The position numbers and the translations under genes are program-made. Below are positions 29,800 to 36,692 of a stretch of 36,692 nucleotides of DNA, piece by piece; position 1 is the stretch's first letter; each line of letters starts with the position of its first letter. This DNA is from Seminavis robusta (lineage: Eukaryota > Bacillariophyta > Bacillariophyceae > Naviculales > Naviculaceae). A model generated the notes under the pieces. That model had not been told where the DNA came from and ran no database searches. It worked only from the letters and a program-made list of their open reading frames with translations. The DNA lies in NCBI GenBank assembly GCA_903772945.1, contig CAICTM010001121.1, positions 1 to 36,692 on the forward strand, given 5' to 3'.

Positions 29800-30265
29800 C
29801 AGCAACCAATGCCTATGGGAGGAAGGATACCCTTTGCTGATTTTCAAAGATACAAGGTGGTCCTGGACGTCGATGGCTTTCCATGGAGTGACCGCTTTGC
29901 CAAGCTATACTGTGTCAAAACTCGTGGTTCTCAAAGTCGAGCCCGAGCACGTCGACTGGTTCTTCCCCGACCACGACTGACGGCCTTGGCATCAGTTCAT
30001 TCCGGTGGCGGCCAGGAACGAAAGTGAAGTACTGGCAAGAGCACAATGGGCTCTGGACCCGGCCAATGACGATGAAGTACAAGCCATCGTTCACAACGCC
30101 AACGAGTGGTGTCGTCGTCACGTGATCTACAACAGATTCCGTATTCTGGATATACTGCAGACCTATGTGACCTTGCTGGACCGACATGATCCCCACTGGG
30201 ACGCGAAACGGAAGGAGAAGGATGTCGATCCACGGGACAAGCGCGAGCTTGCATTTGCGATCTAG
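29800..30265 (+). pseudogene. GT90/CAP10-type glycosyltransferase fragment with a frameshift and a stop
   Basis: The sequence reads PMGGRIPFADFQRYKVVLDV then DGFPWSDRFAKLYCV in one frame. After an A4 run near 29924 it continues one frame over as KLVVLKVEPEHVDWFFPDHD. An in-frame TGA (29978-29980) is followed in the same frame by RPWHQFIPVAARNESEVLAR, then WALDPANDDEVQAIVHNANE, ending at TAG 30263-30265. The order YK-x2-LDVDG, W-S-x-R, VVLK, PW-HF-PV and the alternating helix after it is the C-terminal half of the CAP10/KDELC-like family (GT90), which in other eukaryotes transfers sugars such as xylose or glucose in the secretory pathway. The N-terminal half is absent. One frameshift and one stop make this a pseudogene unless the assembly is wrong. 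Confidence 0.7.
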
Positions 30266-30357
30266 TGATTAATGAAGTCCAGCTTCAACAAACTAATCGG
30301 ATTGAGTCGACGGGCTGGCAGGCCCTATCGACGAAGACGATGTCTTTCACAAAAATC
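30266..30357. other. Short gap between two opposing gene fragments
   Basis: Only 92 bp separate the stops of the GT90-like fragment (+) and the sulfotransferase-like gene (-). No element is seen. Confidence 0.4.
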
Positions 30358-31108
30358 CTATTTGCCACCACGTCTGACTTTTTTGTTTTCGTTGCTCCGG
30401 CCCCAACATTTCCGGGAGATTCCAAAATGATTCTCCATGATGGTACCGGTTTCCTCCGATTCCAACGACACTTCCAGGTAGGTCAGCGATGGATGCTCCC
30501 GCATAAAGCCTCGCACAAATTCGATGTGATCGCGATAAAATCGAGCCAAATCATCATCCGTCACCGTGTTGGGCTGCCATGGGAAAAAGTTGCGACACTT
30601 TTCTTTGACGTGCCCTCCCAGTCCGCCAAAGTGGTTGATACTCGAGACCCAGTCGTTGACGTCGCGGACTGTCAGGACGACCGTGCTGTTGGGATGGAAA
30701 TGATACAAGTTGTCCAGACCGCCATGTAATGATGGTTCAAAGCAACGATCTGGCTCCTTCTTAACGAGATAACTCGTATCGGTAAAGACCTCATAGTTCC
30801 CACAATACCCTCCGAACATATCCTTTCCTCTCTGCAGCGACACAACAGTATGGTTGGTGAGCACCACGATCGCCAATAAGACTATGGCGAAAGTACCTAC
30901 GTACCTCCAAACCTTTCTCCAAGCACACGCCTATCCAGCCCCAAACCCACCATCGATTGTGTACCGACTGTCGCCGGCCACAGGTGAAATAGTCATGCAC
31001 AGACGTCGTGCCACTCTTGAAGAGCGAGGCCACAAAGATGGGAGACTCTTTTGCTCGTTGGGTTGAAGGTAGGTACGGGCCACCAACGAAAGGAGACCAC
31101 CGCCGACA
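30358..31108 (-). pseudogene. Sulfotransferase-like gene, 5'-truncated, intron intact
   Basis: Two blocks join cleanly across a 73-nt intron (30832-30904; GTACGT...CTGCAG, phase 0). The upstream block (30905 to at most 31108) carries PIFVASLFKSGTTSVHDYF, where KSGTTS is the PAPS 5'-phosphosulfate-binding loop of sulfotransferases. The downstream block (30358-30831) carries GGYCGNYEVFTDTSY, then NSTVVLTVRDVNDWVSSI (the 3'-phosphate-binding strand and helix) and HPSLTYLEVSLESEETG. The order matches the diatom-expanded single-domain sulfotransferase family. The upstream frame stops at a TGA (31109-31111) and has no ATG, so the signal anchor and start are missing or lie in an undetected exon. I treat it as truncated. 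The other frame above it (about 31010-31200) has a protein-like stretch (DFLFCIKHDNSAVRI) that may belong to an unrelated gene scrap. Confidence 0.6.
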
Positions 31109-31423
31109 TCAACCTGAATGCGCACGGCGCTATTGTCATGTTTGATGCAGAACAAGAAGTCACCTTTGTCGGTGTTGCTGCTGCTTCTGGCGTCGGTGAG
31201 TAATCCAACCGTGTCTCCTCTTTTTCTACATGTGTTGCAAGAGGTATGGCTCCGTTCCTCAACACATGAGATGTGGGGAACAAGCGTCCTCCAAGTGAAA
31301 AATTGTGATCCAACCGATTCTTGGCGGTGGGAGAGACAACACAGACAAGCTCAACAGTGACAAGTGGTGCCTACCGGTACCGTACCCACGCCGGTACGTT
31401 CCAGCTTCTGCGCGGGTACCGGT

Positions 31424-33075
31424 ACCTGCACGAAACATTGTTCCAGCTTCATCATAGAGAAAGAACCACATGTGCCACATACATCTGCTGGTACTCTGGT
31501 ACCGCTATGGGCACAGGTGTGATGTTTTCACAAGAGGCAAGGAAAGCCATGTCTATGCAGCTGCCCATCCCAGTGTGTCCAGGTATCAACGAAGTTGCTT
31601 TCCAATAGCAACCAGTACTACCAGTACCGGGTCAGCGCACCCCAGCAGCAGTCCTTGGCCACTTTTTGATGGAGGCAGATCACATACCGGTACATACCAG
31701 CTTCAATAACCGTGAGCTATATGCTACTACGACGAATCGATCCGTACCGGTACTTCGTTGAAGCTTAAAAAGCTTGGCTTCACAGCCCTTGGCAAACCCA
31801 ACCACAAGCACAAGTACCGACCAGCTTGCTTCAATAGTGGATATATCATGAGGGCCAACCAAAACTGCAAATAAATCTAATTGCCGAGATCTCTGGACTA
31901 CTCACACCACGAAGCCGCAGCCAATAGCTCAGCCAATACAATCATACTGGGCATTTACAAGCAGCCCTTCCCCAATATCTTGTACTCAGTATACTTGTAT
32001 CCGTACCAGTACATACCAGCTTCATCGACATGTGCGACATGAGAACATCTCTCTGGAATCACAACACAAACAGCGACAATAATTATCTACCACCCGCTAC
32101 ACCCGTACCGGTACATTCCAGCTTTAAATATCATCAAGAATGCAACATGTGCGACATCAGATGTACTGCTTTTGGGTATTCTGGTACAGTGTGTCGCGCT
32201 GTACAGTATTCACAAGCTAAGATACAAGATGCATGGTAGAATAAGATGTACCGGAACTGGTACTGTAGGTACTGTACACCCAGTGTGTCCAGGTAAAAAA
32301 GCAAAAGCAAGATGCCAGATCAACAACGGCCAAGGTGTGCTAATAATGGTGTGAAGGGAGGATGCATGGCTACCTACCGGTACACTCCAAACTCAATAAT
32401 AAGAAAGCTCTAACTGGGAGTCAGTACTCGAGCTTTCTTAGCCAAGTGCTCTATTTTGCTACTCATTTTATTTCTAACCAAACAAGACAATTCCAGTATA
32501 GAAGACTTTCTTACTAAGCTTCTAGATCAAGCAGTTTAGCGTTTGGATATGCATCTGGGCCTTGGGGTCCAACTTGCTCAGGACTCTTAATTGGTTTGGA
32601 TCAAGTAAAAGTGGTGATCACTGTCTCTGCCGCCAGGCAGAAAATTTTGCAGATTTAGGCACAAGTTAGGAGAATTTTCATGGTGTCAGACTAGTAGTAT
32701 TTCTTGTGCTTTGAGGTATCAATACTGGGAAGCTTTCTTACAAGTTCGTGATATTTCAGTATAAAAAGATTTTTATCTTTCTCTAAAATCTGAGTACTCG
32801 CTTTCTTATTTGGGGTTTCTTACCTTCAGGTTTGGAGTGTATTATGGGAACAGAGTGATGAGTGATGTTCTCAAGATGAATGGGAGAAGATGTACTGTAC
32901 CGGTCCGGTACACCCATCCAGTGTGTCCAGGTGTCCAGGTGGTATTATCGACAAAATTTCCAATAGCAACCAGCGCATGTATCATAGCCCAGGCCACTTT
33001 TTGGAGGCAGATCCACTGCAACGGCCAAGGTTCCCATCACATCGCGGTGGCAGGAAGTTTCCAACCGGTACGTGT
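31424..33075. repeat. Complex tandem repeat, three copies, period about 640-710 bp
   Basis: Anchor CAGTGTGTCCAGGT occurs at 31571, 32281 and 32919. Upstream of each anchor are matching pieces: TTCCAGCTT at 31441 and 32116, ACATGTGC(C/G)ACAT in the first two, and GATGTACTGTACCGGT-like before the third. Downstream, TTTCCAATAGCAACCAG and GGCCACTTTTTG(A)TGGAGGCAGATC(A/C) are shared by the first and third, and ACGGCCAAGGT by the second and third. Copies are mosaic, with different parts deleted in each. Confidence 0.7.
31745..31920. repeat. Dispersed ancient repeat, copy 2
   Basis: Counterpart of 29222-29375 in the same orientation. It carries an extra segment around GCACAAGTACCGACCAGCTT. Confidence 0.6.
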
Positions 33076-33593
33076 ACCTGGTAGTTGTTGGTGTGGTTGT
33101 AGAGTTCGTTAGGCGGACATGGATACTAACTGGTTCTTAGGTGTTTTAGTTCAAGAGACCTTTAACTACTGTGTACCGCTCAACATTGACGTTCTCAAAA
33201 ACGTTATGTATGGCTCAACAAAGTTACAGTAGAGTAGCTACATAGACGAAAGAAGATGAATTCTTGGAAGATCCGAAGCACAGGACGAGGGTGGGCATCC
33301 CACAATTGTACTATTTCGCACGATAAGAGATCTTATCCGCGCATGCCGTGCCCGAAGCCTTGTGACGATGGTTCATGGTGCGCTGTCACAATTTTGAAAA
33401 TCGGACACCGTTACGTTAGTCTAGCTTCTCTCATTCATTCCTCGCCTCAATCGAGCTCTCATTCATTCGGTGGACATGCATTAACTCAGTCGCCACCCTC
33501 ATTATTCATCAACTCCGACTTCTCCTTTGTCGTTCTACTACCACACTCGAGCTCCATCTTTGCTATTACTCCAAATTATAATATTATTAGACC

Positions 33594-34201
<608 letters not shown>

Positions 34202-34899
34202 GGTATCCATCGTTCAAGCTAGCGAAAGTCTACATGATGCATCCTTCCAAGAAGTTCCAAACCATCCGACCTATATGTATTGTACTACTAGAGAAGCAAT
34301 CAACCAAGATGAAGTCAACAACAAACGGACAGGAATGCCTTTGTTGCCGCCACCAGCGAGTCTCCTTAAGAGCTAGCTAAGGCGAAGAAGTTGGAACGAC
34401 CATCCAGCATCCAAGTTCGGCCATGCGTACCTTAGACTCAACCATCCAAACCTTTGGTCTTTAATTAATAGATTCATTTTGTGTTTTACTATTAGTACTA
34501 GTGCAGGCCTCTGAGCTTAGGGACGCTTCCGCAATACATCTAATTGTCAGTTGGAGAGGAGAGTGGGTACCCGAAGGTACCTAGCTAGCTAATAGCTGGA
34601 AACACCAGCCTCGTTGCCTGCGTATGCTGTCAGTAAAACCCAATCGCACCGTGTGGCTTGGCTATCTTATTGGAAAACATAATACTCTATCAATTACGTC
34701 CAGGTAGGGGTGCATTTGGTGATGTGTTTGTGTAAGTTAATGTTGTGTCGAGAATGTAGCAAGTGCTGACGGAATGAAAACCAGGCTAAAGGAAGGGGAA
34801 GTTTTGGATGTTGCCTTGCTCTGGAATTGAATCCAATGGTGGTGGGTCAAAATGTCATTGTGTTGCAAATTAAGCAGATAAGGCCGTCTTTTCGAACGG
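34202..34899. other. Convergent spacer between TM-RING3 and TM-RING4
   Basis: 3' ends of the two RING genes face each other. CTAG and GGTACC strings occur near 34566-34590 (GGTACCTAGCTAGCTAATAG). No gene is recognised. Confidence 0.45.
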
Positions 34900-35680
34900 C
34901 TATACAACTCGCAAGACAAATGCTTCATTGCAGACAGGGCGTGTATTCTGGAATTTCAGCCACCTGTCCATGCAGACCTTGTGGCATTGGTGGCCACAGT
35001 TGTTGGAAGTGTATACAGGCTGACCATACTCGAAGATGTCGTTGCAGATGGGGCAGCAAGTGCCATCCTTGTCCTTGGGGGCTCCATCCGTAGATACTGG
35101 TGTAGTGCATGCAGATTCTTGCTTCTGATCGCTCATTGAGATCTCTTGCATTTGCATCTCGACATCATCAACATCAACAAGGGCAGATGATGATCTAGCA
35201 GGACCCAAGAAGTAAGAAGAGATAGAATCAGAATCAAAAATGGAATAGCGTGAAGCTTCAGAAGGATCGGCCGTCTTCTCTGTTCTGTCATCCTGAGAGG
35301 AATGTGTGGACCAAGGTTTGCATTCCATGTTGCTCTTCAAGTCTTCGAGAGCTTGCTTTTTCTTAGCTGTAAAGGATTGTAAGAAAGATGCAGTGTACCA
35401 GTGAGAAAGTACCGGTACAGAGAAGTGCTACTCAAAAGCAATTGATTGCCACTTGACAACCTTTAAACATACCTTCTTCCTGCTTTGTTGCACCATGTTC
35501 TTGCGTTCTTGAGCAAAACAGAAGAAATGCTGCGATCAAGGCAGCTACGGCAACAATAACAGCAAAGGCTCCAAGCAATACCTCCCAACCAAACTTGATA
35601 GAGGGCATATTTTCCTCATTGGGATCATGGATGTGGGCAATCAAGGGAGCTCCTTCATAATCAGATTGTGTGGGTGCCAT
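34900..35680 (-). CDS. Single-pass membrane RING protein 4 with a lost zinc ligand (TM-RING4, 2 exons)
   Basis: Exons 35473-35680 and 34900-35366 (106-nt intron, GTATGT...ACAG, phase 1) join to 224 aa. It is the closest paralog of TM-RING1: MAPTQSDYEGAPLIAHIHDP, the membrane segment WEVLLGAFAVIVAVAALIAA, then ECKPW after the splice and FEYGQPVYTSNNCGHQCHKV in the finger. The RING spans 174-215, but the seventh zinc ligand is Arg212 (NTRPVC) where the other three have Cys (NTCP-C). This is one TGC to CGC transition at genomic 34941. In a RING this ligand belongs to the second zinc site. The middle domain is longer than in TM-RING1 by about 20 residues and otherwise open. The protein may be a pseudo-E3, a young dead copy, or a site of sequence error. 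Confidence 0.85.
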
Positions 35681-36043
35681 GGTGAATGGGTTGTTTTTGG
35701 CACAGGGCTTCTGTTTTGTGAGGGCGCCCTTCCACTTTTGCCCTACCGGCCTACCGGTACATACCGGTACCACATGACAATGTATGCATAGTTTGGCGGG
35801 AGCACTGTTCAGTCGTACCGTCCCGGACATGATCTGGTTGAGGGTTGAGGTTAGAAGTCATTTAGTTCAATCGCACACTGTCCCGTCAGTGTTCCGTTGC
35901 GCGTACCATACTGTACACAATCCTCCAGAGCTTCCGAACTCTCCAATTGAAGCCCGCCCTCAGTTCTTTCGCGACATCCGTTGGAGTAAAGGATCGTCTC
36001 TTGCTGATCTGTTTGTCCAATATTTCTCCAACAAATTATTTAA
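35681..36043. other. Spacer right of TM-RING4
   Basis: It holds the TM-RING4 promoter side, with a palindromic string CCGGCCTACCGGTACATACC near 35747-35766 about 70-90 bp upstream of the start codon. No gene is recognised. Confidence 0.4.
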
Positions 36044-36053
36044 TGCTTTGCAG

Positions 36054-36298
36054 CGTATCAGCTGGAGCTTGATAGCGACAAGTTCAAGAATAGACCCCGT
36101 TCTGAAAGGAATAGAATCGTTTCACAGTACAAGCGTTTGAAGACTAAACGGATGAAGAAAAGGAGGGCGATATTTGCAAAAGCGCTCAATAAAACGAATA
36201 CATGTAACGTCCGTCTAATTGATGGAGAACCATCAATTAAACCGGATGATGCTGATACCGAGACAAAGGAAGAGACGGAAGATGAAGTGGAAGCCTAG
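36054..36298 (+). CDS. Possible 3' terminal exon or gene fragment, unrecognised
   Basis: An open stretch ends at TAG 36296-36298. It encodes a lysine/arginine-rich segment (RLKTKRMKKRRAIFAKALNK) followed by an acidic C-terminus (DDADTETKEETEDEVEA), a composition unlike random frames. Its upstream end abuts TTGCAG (36048-36053), a possible splice acceptor; no matching donor or upstream exon is convincing. It may be the tail of a nuclear protein or a transposon scrap. Confidence 0.25.
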
Positions 36299-36560
36299 GA
36301 GGGTTAAATAGTCAGAACTGAGCCTGCTTTCTGACAAGCATCTTGAAGTCTTTCAATCTCACTGATGACAACTGAAACTACGCTTTGGTTGGATGCGGCG
36401 TTTATGTTTGAGGTCTTGAATTCCAGCAACAGCACGGTTGGTCGTAATCGTTGGCTCTGATTCCGTATCTGTGCGACACCTTATCAACGTGCAGGAAATA
36501 TCCCTGCTGCTCAGCGTTTTTTTGGGGGGGCTAAATAGTTGGTACCGCTGCGCAGGATTT

Positions 36561-36692
36561 TCATTCATCAAACATAACCCATTCCCCGTTAATCTTGTCC
36601 TGGTTACCACATTCTGGGTGGAGCTTCACCAGACGATCTACCTCCTTGAGTGTTTTCCATCCTTCTTGGGCTAGCTCGGTCAATCGATTTCC
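36561..36692 (-). CDS. Probable C-terminus of a gene running off the right edge
   Basis: A minus-strand frame is open from the window edge to TGA at 36561-36563, giving 43 residues (ELAQEGWKTLKEVDRLVKLH then a DKINGEWVMFDE end). The composition is protein-like and helical, but 43 codons are too few to identify it. Confidence 0.35.
   Translation of the reverse strand, partial: GNRLTELAQEGWKTLKEVDRLVKLHPECGNQDKINGEWVMFDE

Larger units (their letters stand above)
31109..33593. other. Repeat-rich gene desert before TM-RING3
   Basis: It is built largely of three copies of a 640-710 bp repeat (about 31.42-33.07 kb), an old repeat block (31745-31920) and many GGTACC/ACCGGT strings. Between 32.4 and 32.85 kb it is AT-rich with three similar short stretches (AGAAAGCTCTAACTG, GAGCTTTCTTAGCC, GAAGCTTTCTTACA). 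No gene is recognised. Confidence 0.5.

Noticed and set aside
31926..31945. A-box-like TAGCTCAGCC string suggesting a tRNA
   Set aside because: No matching B box, acceptor stem or cloverleaf could be found around it.

Overview
This is a eukaryotic nuclear window that reads like a pennate diatom genome. Three things point that way. Genes are compact with short GT-AG introns (73 to 175 nt). A stramenopile-type plastid pre-sequence (signal peptide ending A|FVP) sits on the raffinose-synthase-like protein. The intergenic DNA is littered with CTAG and ACCGGT/GGTACC palindromic strings. I cannot name the species from sequence alone.

Left part (1 to 13.8 kb): the left edge carries the N-terminal part of a probable transposon protein (minus strand), followed by short direct repeats. 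From 2.8 to 13.2 kb lies a same-direction tandem array of four intact SnoaL/NTF2-like genes (starts at 2826, 5060, 8473 and 12528). A fifth copy is reduced to its last ten codons plus 3' flank (6800-7015). The intergenic DNA of the array is itself duplicated in pieces. A histone H3-derived pseudogene, broken by a 4-nt insertion, sits between the last two intact copies.

Middle part (13.8 to 23.1 kb) is ordinary conserved gene space. It holds TSR2 (ribosomal protein eS26 escort), a mitochondrial tricarboxylate-type carrier (2 exons), a RAD6/UBC2-type ubiquitin-conjugating enzyme (3 exons), a large plastid-directed raffinose synthase/alpha-galactosidase-like protein (2 exons) and an F-box/LRR-like protein.

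Right part (23.9 to 36.7 kb) is accessory. Four paralogous genes encode small single-pass membrane proteins with a C-terminal RING-H2 finger, two on each strand. Each has one phase-1 intron just after the membrane segment. One of the four has lost a zinc-binding Cys (Cys to Arg). Between them lie decayed gene pieces (a GT90-type glycosyltransferase fragment and a sulfotransferase lacking its 5' end) and a complex 640-710 bp repeat. The right edge probably cuts another minus-strand gene.

Together the window looks like a stable core flanked by two local gene-family expansions, one metabolic/ligand-binding (SnoaL) and one ubiquitin-ligase-like (TM-RING), where duplication and decay are both visible. 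The E2 in the core is a generic housekeeping enzyme; nothing here shows that it works with the RING proteins.
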